Source: Allobaculum mucilyticum (GTDB lineage: Bacteria; Bacillota_I; Bacilli_A; Erysipelotrichales; Erysipelotrichaceae). Taken from it: a DNA stretch of 64,000 bases. Below are positions 8,559-17,590 of this stretch, one piece after another (position 1 is the first letter of the stretch; each line of letters starts with the position of its first letter). Under the pieces are notes generated by a model. The model was not told the origin of the DNA, ran no database searches, and saw nothing but the letters and a program-made list of their open reading frames with translations. Both the position numbers and the translations under genes were made by a program. The stretch lies in assembly GCF_022701195.1 (NCBI RefSeq), contig NZ_CP078089.1, positions 1,736,001-1,800,000 on the forward strand, read 5' to 3'.

Positions 8559-10085
8559 TCAGTCGTCCAGGTTGTAGAGTTCGGTGTATTTGTCTTTGAG
8601 GTACTTGGTGTAGATATGCGGATCAAATGGTTTGCCACTGACTTCTTCGACAATTTCACGCATGGTTTTGGATCCGCCATAGTGATGAACGTTGTCTTCA
8701 AGCCATTTGGCAATCACGTCGAAGCGTCCTTTAGAAAGCAGAGCCTGCGGATCGATATCGCGTTCCATTGCTTCATACAGCTGAGCTGCATAGGCAGAAC
8801 CTAATGCATAGGACGGGAAGTAGCCGATGCTGCCATCCGACCAGTGCATATCCTGGAGAATACCTTCTTTATCATTTGAAGGACGAACGCCGAGATACTC
8901 TTCATACAGATCGTTCCACACCTGCGGAAGAGTGTCGAAGTCTGCTTCGCCATTGATCATTTTCTTTTCGATTTCATAGCGGATCATAACATGGAACGGA
9001 TAAGTCAGCTCATCTGCTTCGGTACGGATCAGCGAAGGTCTTGAGATGTTGACCAGATGATAAAGGGTATCTGCATCGATATCATGGAATGCCGGGAAAC
9101 GTTTCTGCAGTTCAGGAAGGAGTGTCTGCCAGAAGGCTTTCGTACGGCCAATGTGGTTTTCAAGCAGACGGGACTGCGATTCGTGCGCGGCACAGCCGAC
9201 TGCATCAATAAACATGGTTTTATCAAATGCCGGATCTGTCTGCAGGTGGAACAGTGCATGTCCGTATTCATGAACAGTCGACAGAATCGCAGAAAGGAAC
9301 ATATCCGGATAATAGTGGGTTGTGATGCGGACATCGTCATGGCTGAGGAAGTCTGTAAACGGGTGTTCGGTTGTCGACAGATAGACACGGTCACGGTCAG
9401 CTTTGAGCAGATCGAGCAGAACATTGGAGAATTCATCCTGCTCAGCAACTGGGATCGACGTATTCATCAGCGTCTCATCAGGCTGCTTGCTGGAAGCGAC
9501 TTTTTTGACCAGATCAGAAAGGTCTTCTTTCAGGATGTTGAAGAAGCGGTCGTATTCTTCCTGGTTCATGCCTTTTTCAAACTTGTCGAGCAGATAGTCA
9601 TACGGCTTTTCCGGATTAAAACGGGGAGAGCAGGCGCTGACTTCAAGCGTTGTGCGGACGATATCTTCGAGAATTGGGCGGAAGAGAGAGTAATCCGATT
9701 TCTCTTTGGCTTCATGCCAGTCTGTCTGTCCCTGTGCGCGGACGCGGGAATACTTTTTATACAGATCGGAAGGTACGTTCTTTGTGTCGGTCAGCTGATC
9801 GAGACGGAGTTCGACTTCCTTTTTCTCCAGACAGCCTTCAGGAAGCGTCTTTGCATATTCTTCGATTTTCTGTACGGTCTGCGGATCGTTTTCCAGATCA
9901 AAAGCAGCAGTGCTCAGAATTGCGGTGGCATCGTTGGCACGGTTTGCTCCTTTTTTCGGGGCGATCGTGTACTGGTCAACATACATGGTATTGAGTGCAA
10001 GGCTGTATGCGGCAAGGGTGTCGAGCAGCTGCTGATAAAACGGAGCAAAGTGAAGTTCAGTTTCTGAATGGTTCTGTTTTTCCAT
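8559..10085 (-). CDS. M32 family metallocarboxypeptidase (carboxypeptidase Taq)
   Basis: Cytoplasmic zinc carboxypeptidase that removes C-terminal residues from peptides. The family motif HEYGH lies at residues 272-276 (zinc-binding His272 and His276, catalytic Glu273), and SRLLENHIGR carries the downstream Glu ligand. The 508-residue length is normal for M32. The start at 10085 follows GGAGGACTT; the longer frame to 10178 adds a hydrophobic stretch with no ribosome site and is rejected. It lies near an Opp peptide importer and an M3 oligopeptidase, which suggests use of imported peptides. Confidence 0.93.
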   Translation of the reverse strand: MEKQNHSETELHFAPFYQQLLDTLAAYSLALNTMYVDQYTIAPKKGANRANDATAILSTAAFDLENDPQTVQKIEEYAKTLPEGCLEKKEVELRLDQLTDTKNVPSDLYKKYSRVRAQGQTDWHEAKEKSDYSLFRPILEDIVRTTLEVSACSPRFNPEKPYDYLLDKFEKGMNQEEYDRFFNILKEDLSDLVKKVASSKQPDETLMNTSIPVAEQDEFSNVLLDLLKADRDRVYLSTTEHPFTDFLSHDDVRITTHYYPDMFLSAILSTVHEYGHALFHLQTDPAFDKTMFIDAVGCAAHESQSRLLENHIGRTKAFWQTLLPELQKRFPAFHDIDADTLYHLVNISRPSLIRTEADELTYPFHVMIRYEIEKKMINGEADFDTLPQVWNDLYEEYLGVRPSNDKEGILQDMHWSDGSIGYFPSYALGSAYAAQLYEAMERDIDPQALLSKGRFDVIAKWLEDNVHHYGGSKTMREIVEEVSGKPFDPHIYTKYLKDKYTELYNLDD

Positions 10086-10268
10086 AAGTCCTCCTGTTTT
10101 CAGAATGAATAGAAGGCAGGCACAGACAAAAAAAGCCAGCATCTGCCGGCGGGGGAGCCTGCCTGATTCTACAGGCATTGTACATGAAAAAGATCATCGG
10201 ATGTGCAAACAGCGTGTTCGCGATTCATGAACATTTATGGCCTTCTCCTGCAGGTCAGAGCAAAAGGA

Positions 10269-10300
10269 AAGGCGGATGTTCCAATGGAAACATCCGCCTT
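10269..10300 (-). terminator. Terminator after the small gene 10335-10433
   Basis: A perfect 12-bp inverted repeat (10269-10280 with 10289-10300), with CCTTTCCTTTT following on the minus strand. It lies about 35 bp beyond the stop of the small minus-strand ORF. Confidence 0.7.
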
Positions 10301-10334
10301 GATTCTGTCTTCGATGCGAAGAGCAAGGGAGCGG

Positions 10335-10433
10335 CTAGTGCATCTGTTTGGTCAGCTGCGCAGTGGCGATCGACTCGTCAAGCCATTCACTGGCGCTGAA
10401 ATGAGCAAAAATTGTGAAAAGTTTTCTGAACAT
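10335..10433 (-). CDS. Probable 32-residue small protein
   Basis: The minus-strand ORF encodes MFRKLFTIFAHF, then an acidic/polar tail ending in QLTKQMH. It is supported by a full set of signals: a TTGTTA / 17 bp / TATACT promoter (10476-10504), a GGAGG ribosome site 8 nt before ATG, and a terminator at 10269-10300. The first 12 residues are basic, aromatic and hydrophobic and could bind membrane; the remainder looks amphipathic. I recognise no family. The gene is too short for standard ORF callers and stands alone in a 960-bp gap. Confidence 0.55.
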   Translation of the reverse strand: MFRKLFTIFAHFSASEWLDESIATAQLTKQMH

Positions 10434-10475
10434 AATTTCAACCTCCAATAAGGGTTATCCCCTGACTTCACTGAC

Positions 10476-10504
10476 AGTATATAAAACATATAGAATGATA
10501 ACAA
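10476..10504 (-). promoter_or_regulatory. Sigma-A type promoter of the small gene
   Basis: On the minus strand, TTGTTA (10504-10499) and TATACT (10481-10476) are separated by exactly 17 bp. They lie about 43 bp upstream of the ATG at 10433. Confidence 0.65.
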
Positions 10505-11039
10505 CAGGAGCGAGTTTTTACAATTAAAGTCAGATTCTTTCATTTCGGCTAAAAACATACACTTTTTTGGCCAGCAGAAAAGCCCTGGAAAGGGGATGAA
10601 TCTGCCTGAAAATAAACCTGAAAAAGTTGGATGAAAATTGCGGCGTCCATGAAAGAAAACGCGTCTTCCCGCCGCTTTTGCCAGAAAAAACGCCCGATTT
10701 TAAATGGAAGCAGCCTGGATTTTGCGTTCATGGTTCTTGAACTGTCTGGCAAACGGTTACAGAATGTAAACAGATGTAAATTCAACGGAGGAATGAAAAT
10801 TTGCTGAAAACAAAAAGATGACCCGGATCAGAGGTCAGATCTTAAAAAAAGTGCAGATGACTGGTGAAATACGGGCACTGGAAAAAGGCGATTTCTGCAG
10901 AAGCGCCAGTGCCTGGCGGACCCGTGCGGCTGGAAAGAGAAAAAGAGAAGAGCAGGCAGCAGCCGTCTGTCTGAAAAAAGGAAGAAACTCTCGCTCTCTG
11001 AATAACAGAGTAAAAAAATACGGAAGATACAAGATCTGT
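10505..11039. other. Intergenic region without convincing genes
   Basis: Short ORFs on both strands lack ribosome sites and look compositionally random. The only structured items seen are a one-mismatch cre-like box at 10747-10761 and an 8-bp dyad (ggcactgg/ccagtgcc) near 10876-10915. Before the IS4 insertion this stretch would have been contiguous with the oppA upstream region. Confidence 0.5.
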
Positions 11040-11203
11040 ATTCCATTTCAATGTCATTAAGTTAGATAAGGTAGGTCCACTCAAACGTTAAGCTTACATG
11101 TGATTTTTGGCGTCCAGATTTCTGTCGAGCACGACGAAAAGGGTGATTATTTACCTGTTTAAAAAAATCACCTGGTGGCTTTCTCGATTCTCAGAACTTT
11201 TGG

Positions 11204-12523
11204 TCAGCGCTTCTTTTTGCGCTTATCCGCTCGCCCTGGACGAACGGACTGCGTCTTATGAAGGATCAAATTGATCAGCTTGTCTGCGGTATAAACTCCG
11301 CTGTCCCATAGAAACGCGTGAACCGCAGTGATCAGAAATGCGTAATCTGCCTTCTGTTCCCACTTCCTCTTCATGGCATTTCGGCAGCGTTCAGCGAATT
11401 CCTGACTGTTTTCAACCTTGTTTCTGATCCGGGAATACAGGTTGTAGAGCGTCATTTTCGCGAAGACTTCTCCAATGACCAGTTCCTTCTTGCGTCCATG
11501 CACATCCTTCAGTCCAATCCGCTCTTTGATATCTCGATACGAGAGCTCAATTTGCCAGCGGAGTCGGTAGATTTCACAGAGATCCTCGGTGGTGAATTCA
11601 TCAAACGGCAGGTTGGTAAAAAGTGTGATGAAAGACTCAATCCCTTCGCAGACCGTTTTATAGCGTACGACTCTGCCGTGGAGCGGCAGTTCAGTCACTC
11701 CATTCTGGAATTCCGGATGTTTTGAATAGGACGAGATGTATTTGTAGGTTTCCCAGTTTGCCTTGACATGGGAGTTGTTTTTACACGTCAAAGTCACATC
11801 GAATGGAATGTCATATTCTTCAGTATCTGGTGTTGGATAGTGCTTCAGAATACTGGTAGAGGAAGATTCGTCCTTGATTCGGATGACGAAATGCTTATCG
11901 GTCTGATTCAGACGATAGAAAGTCATAAGCGCTTCATAGCCTCTGTCGCAAATGAAGATCGCCTTTTCTCCTTCGTATCGCTGAGCCAGCTCCAGAAAAG
12001 CTGAGTCCTCGTTCTTCTGAGAACCTGGCTGCATCACCAGATCGAGATAAACATGGTTGAGCACGTCATACAGCGGATTCGCAAGGTAAAAATGGTGCTT
12101 GGATCCCTTTTTCGATCCGCCATAGGTAGACATGTCATTCCCATCGGGGCTGACTGATAGTTCAGAACCGTCGACGCTCAATAGTCGCCATCCATGAAAC
12201 GTTTTGTCATCCTCCGAAGAGAACAAATCGTTCATGCGATAGAAGACGTGAGAGTAAAGCAAGAACCTGATTTTCTGTCTGCCCTGGGAAATGGCAGATA
12301 AAGAAACGTCGGACAGAGAATCAGGAAGAATGGGAAGAGATCGGTTGATCGAGCGATCTTCCGTCTGGTAGGCCACGGCTGCCAGATCGACAGCGGAAAG
12401 CCTGCGGGAGCGAGAGAAGTCAGAATCCGGGTGGAGCAGATTGTCAGAATTGGATGCTTCTTCTTTGATGAAGCGCTTGAGAGCAGCCGACTGCAGGTTG
12501 CAGAATGTGTTAAGTGAGGGCAT
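11204..12523 (-). CDS. IS4 family transposase A
   Basis: DDE transposase of about 439 residues. Catalytic Asp residues are in LLSVDGSE and FICDRGYEAL. The IS4 YREK signature follows as Y-x2-R-x3-E-x6-K in YRLRWQIELSYRDIK. The C-terminus is basic (RADKRKKKR). The start at 12523 follows AAAGG at about 8 nt; a GTG seven codons upstream is a weaker alternative. A CTTCG-loop hairpin at 12551-12565 lies in its leader, and a terminator-like structure at 12664-12697 stands between it and the element end. It is about half identical to transposase B by eye. The gene appears intact. Confidence 0.93.
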   Translation of the reverse strand: MPSLNTFCNLQSAALKRFIKEEASNSDNLLHPDSDFSRSRRLSAVDLAAVAYQTEDRSINRSLPILPDSLSDVSLSAISQGRQKIRFLLYSHVFYRMNDLFSSEDDKTFHGWRLLSVDGSELSVSPDGNDMSTYGGSKKGSKHHFYLANPLYDVLNHVYLDLVMQPGSQKNEDSAFLELAQRYEGEKAIFICDRGYEALMTFYRLNQTDKHFVIRIKDESSSTSILKHYPTPDTEEYDIPFDVTLTCKNNSHVKANWETYKYISSYSKHPEFQNGVTELPLHGRVVRYKTVCEGIESFITLFTNLPFDEFTTEDLCEIYRLRWQIELSYRDIKERIGLKDVHGRKKELVIGEVFAKMTLYNLYSRIRNKVENSQEFAERCRNAMKRKWEQKADYAFLITAVHAFLWDSGVYTADKLINLILHKTQSVRPGRADKRKKKR

Positions 12524-12550
12524 AAGATTTTTCCTTTCCGTCACTTAACG

Positions 12551-12565
12551 GGCCGCGAAGCGGCC
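12551..12565 (-). promoter_or_regulatory. Leader hairpin before IS4 transposase A
   Basis: A 5-bp GC stem (ggccg/cggcc) closes a CTTCG loop and ends 27 nt before the transposase ATG. Element B has the same loop at nearly the same distance with a different stem sequence (27563-27579). Confidence 0.6.
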
Positions 12566-12663
12566 GCACGATTTGAGTTATAAAACAACCTGATATTCCC
12601 GAAAAACCGAATATTACAAACAAATAACCGATATGTTCTGCTAAGAAAAAAGACAAAAGAAAA

Positions 12664-12697
12664 GAGACCTCTCCTCCAATCAAGGAGGAAAGGCCTC
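12664..12697 (-). terminator. Inward-facing terminator at the right end of IS4 element A
   Basis: A 10-bp stem with one mismatch (12668-12677 with 12684-12693), followed on the minus strand by a T-rich tract. It sits just inside the terminal repeat, upstream of the transposase, and would block read-through from outside. Confidence 0.6.
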
Positions 12698-12793
12698 AAT
12701 CAACTAAACTTAATGACATTGATTCCATTTCTGTAAAAAACTTTCCTCAATCGGATAAGAGCGCAAAATGAACGGATGGCGATTTGCGGCAGA

Positions 12794-12808
12794 AGAATGC
12801 GCTTACAT
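12794..12808 (-). promoter_or_regulatory. Cre-like box upstream of oppA
   Basis: On the minus strand ATGTAAGCGCATTCT fits the CcpA operator consensus WTGNAANCGNWNNCW at every defined position. It lies about 120 bp upstream of the likely oppA promoter. A near-identical core (TTGTAAGCGC) occurs upstream of the GH2 gene. Catabolite control is inference. Confidence 0.5.
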
Positions 12809-12925
12809 TTACAGGAGGCGGTCCGCAATACGCTTTTTCCAGTGAAAAATCCATATATAAGAAAACTTTTCGATGATATTTCCCATTTTCTGCCGTTACT
12901 CTTCGACAATTGTCTGAGTTCCAGT

Positions 12926-12952
12926 TTGAAAATTTTCACCCTCTGCTAAAAT
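12926..12952 (+). promoter_or_regulatory. Candidate oppA promoter
   Basis: TTGAAA (12926-12931) and TAAAAT (12947-12952) are 15 bp apart, 40 bp before the oppA ATG. A perfect 10-bp palindrome (gacaattgtc, 12905-12914) lies just upstream and could be an operator. The short spacing makes this tentative. Confidence 0.4.
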
Positions 12953-12992
12953 ACCGAATAAGATGTATTTCTTTTTTAGAGGAGGAAAGAAA

Positions 12993-14744
12993 ATGAAATC
13001 ACGCAAGCTTTTAGCTCTGCTGTCAGCTTCCGCAATGAGTCTCAGTCTGTTCGGCTGCGGCGATTCGACAGGCGGCACTACATCGGCTGACGAAACGTTC
13101 AAAGTCGGTACCACACAGGAGCTCTCGGGTATCTTTAACCCGATGTATTCGTCTTCTGCATATGACCAGTGGATCGTCAACATGGTTTACCAGAACATGC
13201 TCGAGTTCAACGCAGACGATGAACTCTATCCAAATGCTGCAGCTGGATACGAAATCTCTGAAGATGGAACAGAACTGACCTTCCACATGAAAGAGGGACA
13301 GAAGTTCTCTGACGGAACAACTCTTGACGGCGACGATGTCAAATACACATTCACTCTGTATGCAGATCCGGAATATGTAGGCGGCTACCAGGACGGCAGC
13401 TTCAACTTCATTGAGGGCTTTGATGACTACATGTTCGGCGATGCTGAAGAAGTTTCCGGTATCACCGTATCGGATGACAAAATGGACGTTACATTCAAAC
13501 TCGCTACTCCGGATATTGACGCGCTTGCAACGATTGCACAGGTTTACCTGATGTCTGATGAGCAGTTCGAGTACACAAAGGGCAACCTTGATGACTATAA
13601 GAACCTCGATCCGATGAATGTTGTAGGTTCTGGTGCTTACAAAATCAATCATTACGACAAAGCTTCCGGTGCTTCCGTTGTTCTTAATGAGAATTACACC
13701 GGAGACGGCGACTACAAAATCAAACAGATCATCGTCAAAACCATCGCAGAAGGAACAGAAGTTGCTTCTCTCGAAAGCGGCGAGATCGACCTGCTCCCAG
13801 AAGAAATCGACAACGGTATTATCGGTCCGGCTTCGCTTCTGGAAAATGTAAAAACCTCCCATTACTTCCGTCCGGCAGAAGGCTATGTAGGCTTCAACTG
13901 CCAGACCGGACCAACGGATGACGTTGCAGTCCGTCAGGCTCTTGCTTACGCCACCAACCGTGAAGAGTTCGCGGAAGCTTACTTCCAGTGGCCGGATGGC
14001 AAAGCTGCTGAGGATATCAAAGACGTATCTGTCGGCTATGTACCAAAAGTATTCTGGTCTCCTGTAGCAGAAACCCTTGGCGCAGTTACCACTGGTGAAA
14101 TGGAACTCGAAGGCCTCGTAACTTACGATTACGATCTTGAAAAAGCAAAACAGATTCTTGATGATGCCGGATGGAAACCAGGCGCTGACGGAATCCGTGA
14201 AAAAGACGGCAAGAAACTGGAGATCAAGTTCCTTGTTTCCGAAGGCAACTCCGTTCTTGAGATGCTCATTCCGATCATCACAAAATCCTGGACCGAACTT
14301 GGCGTTAACCTTGTAACCAACACAGTTGACTTCAATACGCTGCTTACAACAGTTGATCCGACAAATGAAGAAACACGCAACGAATGGAACGCATTCTTCA
14401 TGGCCATTACCTACACTGGTCTGTCCAGTACAACGATGAACCAGGTAGAAGGCTTCACCGGAACGATCGACAAACCGGTTGCCGGCGGAAGCAACTACGG
14501 CGGACTGTTTGATGAAGAACTCAACAACCTGCTTAATGCTGGTAAACAGACAGCTGATGATGCAGTATCGATAGAGAACTACTCCAAAGCGATGGTTCGT
14601 TCTTCTGAACTGTGCGGCTACCTGCCAATCTACGGCAACAACCTGTTCAACCTTATGAACAAACGCGTTCAGAACCTGAACATGGGTCCAGTCTGCGGCT
14701 GGTCCAAAGCTCTTGCTGGCGCTTACCTTGGCGAAGCTGAATAA
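12993..14744 (+). CDS. oppA: Oligopeptide ABC transporter substrate-binding lipoprotein
   Basis: Extracellular lipoprotein that captures peptides for the Opp importer (SBP_bac_5 / family 5). The signal peptide ends in the lipobox LSLFGC, giving a lipid-modified Cys at about residue 21. The body shows family features such as FHMKEGQKFSDGTTLDGDDVKYTF and VRQALAYATNREEF. The 583-residue length is usual. The start at 12993 follows AGAGGAGGAAAGAA; the frame back to 12963 is rejected. A strong terminator separates it from oppB, so the binding protein can be made in excess over the membrane complex. Confidence 0.93.
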   Translation: MKSRKLLALLSASAMSLSLFGCGDSTGGTTSADETFKVGTTQELSGIFNPMYSSSAYDQWIVNMVYQNMLEFNADDELYPNAAAGYEISEDGTELTFHMKEGQKFSDGTTLDGDDVKYTFTLYADPEYVGGYQDGSFNFIEGFDDYMFGDAEEVSGITVSDDKMDVTFKLATPDIDALATIAQVYLMSDEQFEYTKGNLDDYKNLDPMNVVGSGAYKINHYDKASGASVVLNENYTGDGDYKIKQIIVKTIAEGTEVASLESGEIDLLPEEIDNGIIGPASLLENVKTSHYFRPAEGYVGFNCQTGPTDDVAVRQALAYATNREEFAEAYFQWPDGKAAEDIKDVSVGYVPKVFWSPVAETLGAVTTGEMELEGLVTYDYDLEKAKQILDDAGWKPGADGIREKDGKKLEIKFLVSEGNSVLEMLIPIITKSWTELGVNLVTNTVDFNTLLTTVDPTNEETRNEWNAFFMAITYTGLSSTTMNQVEGFTGTIDKPVAGGSNYGGLFDEELNNLLNAGKQTADDAVSIENYSKAMVRSSELCGYLPIYGNNLFNLMNKRVQNLNMGPVCGWSKALAGAYLGEAE

Positions 14745-14780
14745 ACACGCAATCTTTCAACTCTCATCACTGAGAATTTT

Positions 14781-14832
14781 CGCGGCAGAAGCGGCATCGA
14801 ATTTCGATGCGCGGCTTCTGCCGCGTTTCTAT
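14781..14832 (+). terminator. Terminator after oppA
   Basis: A 12-bp perfect outer stem (14781-14792 with 14814-14825) encloses an inner gcatcga/tcgatgc dyad, followed by a T-rich stretch. It is very stable. Confidence 0.85.
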
Positions 14833-15579
14833 TTTTTCCGGATTCTGCCTTCTGGCAGCGGGTGAGTTAAGGGAATGCAGGGGGCGGATGGGCACTGAAT
14901 GAGTGTCTGGCACTGTTTTCGGCATCGCTGGAGAGTGCTGATCGGACCAGATCAGACTGTATGAGAATAGGGGTACATCAGTCTGAAAATGTTCATAATT
15001 CAAATACACGTGTTCTGCCTATTTATACATAGGAATCAGGGAAGAACAGGAAGAAAAGAGGAGGAGAAAACGCGCTCCTGGTGAGAAATTAAAGCCGGCA
15101 GATTGAACAGAAAAGCCTGAAAAATGGAGTGGAAGCAGATGTAAAATACCGATTTCTTGTTTCGTAACGGGAAACAGAATGAAAAACAGGTGAATTTTAT
15201 CGTGAAAAAAGGATGAAAGCAGCAGTTTTATGTATACCTATAAAAATGGGGTTGAAAACGAATATTCAAGTGATCAATATCGCCCTGAAAGTACACAAAA
15301 TGTGCTTTTTGACCCCTTTTCGGGGGGCAGAACGGTTCTGCAGTCGGTGGATAGGGAGCAAAAAGGCGATGGATAAAAGAGAAAAACCGAATTCTTTCCC
15401 TCGGATTCCGGTCTGAAACAGCCCTTGAGACGGGTAAAATTGCCGGAATATGTGAAATCCAAAACTCTATTTAAATAGATGATAAATCGCTTTATAAAGA
15501 TTGGAAATAAATACGAAACGGCTTTCGATAATGAATCAACAGCATCGTATGCCCTGTGTAACTTGAAAAGATGATTTGT
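14833..15579. other. Long intergenic region between oppA and oppB
   Basis: About 750 bp with no supported gene. Small ORFs such as 15213-15416 have no ribosome site and no recognisable sequence. The region becomes AT-rich towards the oppB promoter. Only short palindromes were noticed. Confidence 0.5.
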
Positions 15580-15585
15580 TATAAT
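15577..15585 (+). promoter_or_regulatory. Extended -10 promoter of oppBCDF
   Basis: TGT-TATAAT at 15577-15585 is a perfect extended -10 about 40 bp before the oppB ATG; no good -35 is visible. Confidence 0.55.
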
Positions 15586-15625
15586 GTTGGAGTTTAATAG
15601 CTGACGCAGGGAAAGAGGAGATAGG

Positions 15626-16612
15626 ATGTTTAAATACATTGTCAAACGTCTGCTGACTTCGATCCCGGTCCTTCTGATTATTACGATGGTCATCTTTGGC
15701 GTTGTAAAAGCAATGCCTGGCGACGAGCTGACTGCGTATCTCGGACCAGGAACGAAAGTTACACAGGAAATTAAAGAAGAAACCCGCGCCAAGCTGGGGC
15801 TCGACAAGTCGGTGCCCGAGCAGTATGTGCGCTGGATGGGCCGCCTGTTGAGCGGTGATCTGGGAACTTCATTCACACTAAAGAAACCGGTCGGGGAGGT
15901 AATCGGGACTTACGTCTGGAACTCGTTCCTCCTGAACATAGTCGCCATGCTGCTGGGCCTTGCGCTCGCCATACCGGTGGGCATACGGCAGGCAGTCAAA
16001 AAGGGATCAGCCGAAGACAACTTCTGGACGGTCTTTTCGCTGCTCGGAATCTCTGTTCCGACGTTTTTCTTTGGCATGCTGCTGATTTACTTTGTAGGAA
16101 TGAACGTCAGCTGGATTCCTATTTCAGGCATGCGAGACTCAATGATGGCCTCATTCGGCTATCCGGGAGGAATCATGCAGGAGATCGGGGACGTTGCCGT
16201 GCATATGATTCTGCCGGTCATCGTTCTGACGTTCTCAGAATTTGCGACCTTCTCGCGTTACGTGCGCAACTCCATGGTTGAAGTCATCAACCAGGACTAC
16301 GTACGGACCGCAAGGGCGAAAGGTCTCAAAGAGAAAACAGTTATTTACAAACATGCATTCAAAAATGCCCAGATCCCGCTGGTTACGCTGCTGGGCATGT
16401 ATATTCCATCGCTTTTCTCCGGAGCAACCATTCTGGAAAGCGTATTTGTATGGCCAGGTATCGGCAAGGTGCTGATCGACTCGATCAACCAGCGCGACAC
16501 TTCGCTGACCACAGCATGCCTTGTCTTCTCGGCTGTGCTGATGATTTTAGGAAACCTGCTCTCGGACGTCTGCTACTCGCTTGTCGATCCGCGTGTCAAG
16601 GTTGACGGATAA
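15626..16612 (+). CDS. oppB: Oligopeptide ABC transporter permease OppB
   Basis: The first membrane subunit of the Opp importer, 328 residues with about six transmembrane helices. It begins with the typical MFKYIVKRLLTSIPVLLIIT. The cytoplasmic EAA-type loop (YVRTARAKGLKEKTVIYKHAFKNA) contacts the OppD/OppF ATPases. The ribosome site AAGAGGAGATAGG precedes ATG. First gene of oppBCDF, with a 14-bp gap to oppC. Confidence 0.94.
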   Translation: MFKYIVKRLLTSIPVLLIITMVIFGVVKAMPGDELTAYLGPGTKVTQEIKEETRAKLGLDKSVPEQYVRWMGRLLSGDLGTSFTLKKPVGEVIGTYVWNSFLLNIVAMLLGLALAIPVGIRQAVKKGSAEDNFWTVFSLLGISVPTFFFGMLLIYFVGMNVSWIPISGMRDSMMASFGYPGGIMQEIGDVAVHMILPVIVLTFSEFATFSRYVRNSMVEVINQDYVRTARAKGLKEKTVIYKHAFKNAQIPLVTLLGMYIPSLFSGATILESVFVWPGIGKVLIDSINQRDTSLTTACLVFSAVLMILGNLLSDVCYSLVDPRVKVDG

Positions 16613-16626
16613 GGAGGAAACGAAAA

Positions 16627-17574
16627 ATGACAGATGAAAAAGTTTCCCGTCCGATGAACAAGTATCAGGCTGAAGCGATCGCAGCAAAAAGAGCAGATGA
16701 AAAAATCGATGCTGTCGGTCCATGGATGATCGCGTGGCGTAAATTCAAAGCCAACCGCGTTGCCATGGCCGGACTGATCATCTTCCTTCTGATCATTCTT
16801 TCCGTTATTTTTGTGCCCATCATCATGGGAATCGATATCAATGAGTACGACATCTCGCAGATGAACCAGGCTCCATCGGCTGCCCACCTGCTCGGTACCG
16901 ATGCGCAGGGCCGTGACTGCATGTTCCGTCTGTTCTATGGCGGACGCATTTCCATCATGGTCGGCGTCCTGGCTGCTGTTCTTACTGTTATCTTCGGATG
17001 CCTGATCGGCGGCGTTGCCGGCTACTACGGCGGCTGGGTTGACAACCTGCTGATGCGTTTTTCCGAAATCGTTTACTCGCTGCCTTTTACCCCGATGATC
17101 ATTGCCGTTGCAGCAACGATGCTCTGGGTTCCGCAGCAGCAGAAGATGTATACCGTCGCGATGCTGATCGGTATTCTTTCCTGGCCTGGTCTGGCCCGTC
17201 TTGTCCGCGGTCAGATTCTGACGCTGCGCGAGCAGGAGTTCATGCAGGCCTGCGAAGCCCTCGGCTTCTCCGACTCGTCCAAAATCATCAAACACCTGAT
17301 GCCAAACGTTATTTCGCTTGTCATCGTTAACGCCACGCTCCAGATGGCCGGTGCAATTCTGACCGAAGCCGGTCTGTCTTATCTGGGCATGGGTATTCAG
17401 CCGCCTCAGCCATCCTGGGGATCGCTGATGAACCTTGGCCGGAACGCTCAGGTATTCCAGAACTATCCATGGGAGTGGGTTCCTGCCGGAATCATGTGTC
17501 TGCTGACCGTTGTCTCGATCAACCTGATCGGCGAAGGTCTGCGAGATGCGTTTGACCCTAAAGAAATTCAGTAG
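16627..17574 (+). CDS. oppC: Oligopeptide ABC transporter permease OppC
   Basis: The second membrane subunit, 315 residues. It has a cytoplasmic N-terminal extension, then about six helices. The OppC-type periplasmic sequence AHLLGTDAQGRDCMFRLFYGGRIS is present, and the EAA loop lies around EFMQACEALGFSDSSKIIKHLMPN. It partners OppB to form the peptide channel. The ribosome site AAGGAGGAAACG precedes ATG. Followed 16 bp later by oppD. Confidence 0.94.
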   Translation: MTDEKVSRPMNKYQAEAIAAKRADEKIDAVGPWMIAWRKFKANRVAMAGLIIFLLIILSVIFVPIIMGIDINEYDISQMNQAPSAAHLLGTDAQGRDCMFRLFYGGRISIMVGVLAAVLTVIFGCLIGGVAGYYGGWVDNLLMRFSEIVYSLPFTPMIIAVAATMLWVPQQQKMYTVAMLIGILSWPGLARLVRGQILTLREQEFMQACEALGFSDSSKIIKHLMPNVISLVIVNATLQMAGAILTEAGLSYLGMGIQPPQPSWGSLMNLGRNAQVFQNYPWEWVPAGIMCLLTVVSINLIGEGLRDAFDPKEIQ

Positions 17575-17590
17575 AACAGGAGGCTAATCA

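Larger units (their letters stand above)
11049..12721 (-). mobile_element. IS4-family insertion element A
   Basis: A 1673-bp element. Terminal inverted repeats begin CAATGTCATTAAGTT at 11049 and at 12721 (complement). A 9-bp target duplication ATTCCATTT flanks it at 11040-11048 and 12722-12730. It encodes one transposase on the minus strand. It shares termini and layout with element B at 27419-29068. Confidence 0.92.

Noticed and set aside
10549-10785. A 78-codon minus-strand ORF upstream of IS4 element A
   Set aside because: No ribosome site and random-looking composition.
14767-15416. Short ORFs between oppA and oppB
   Set aside because: They overlap the oppA terminator or lack translation signals. 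Nothing recognisable.
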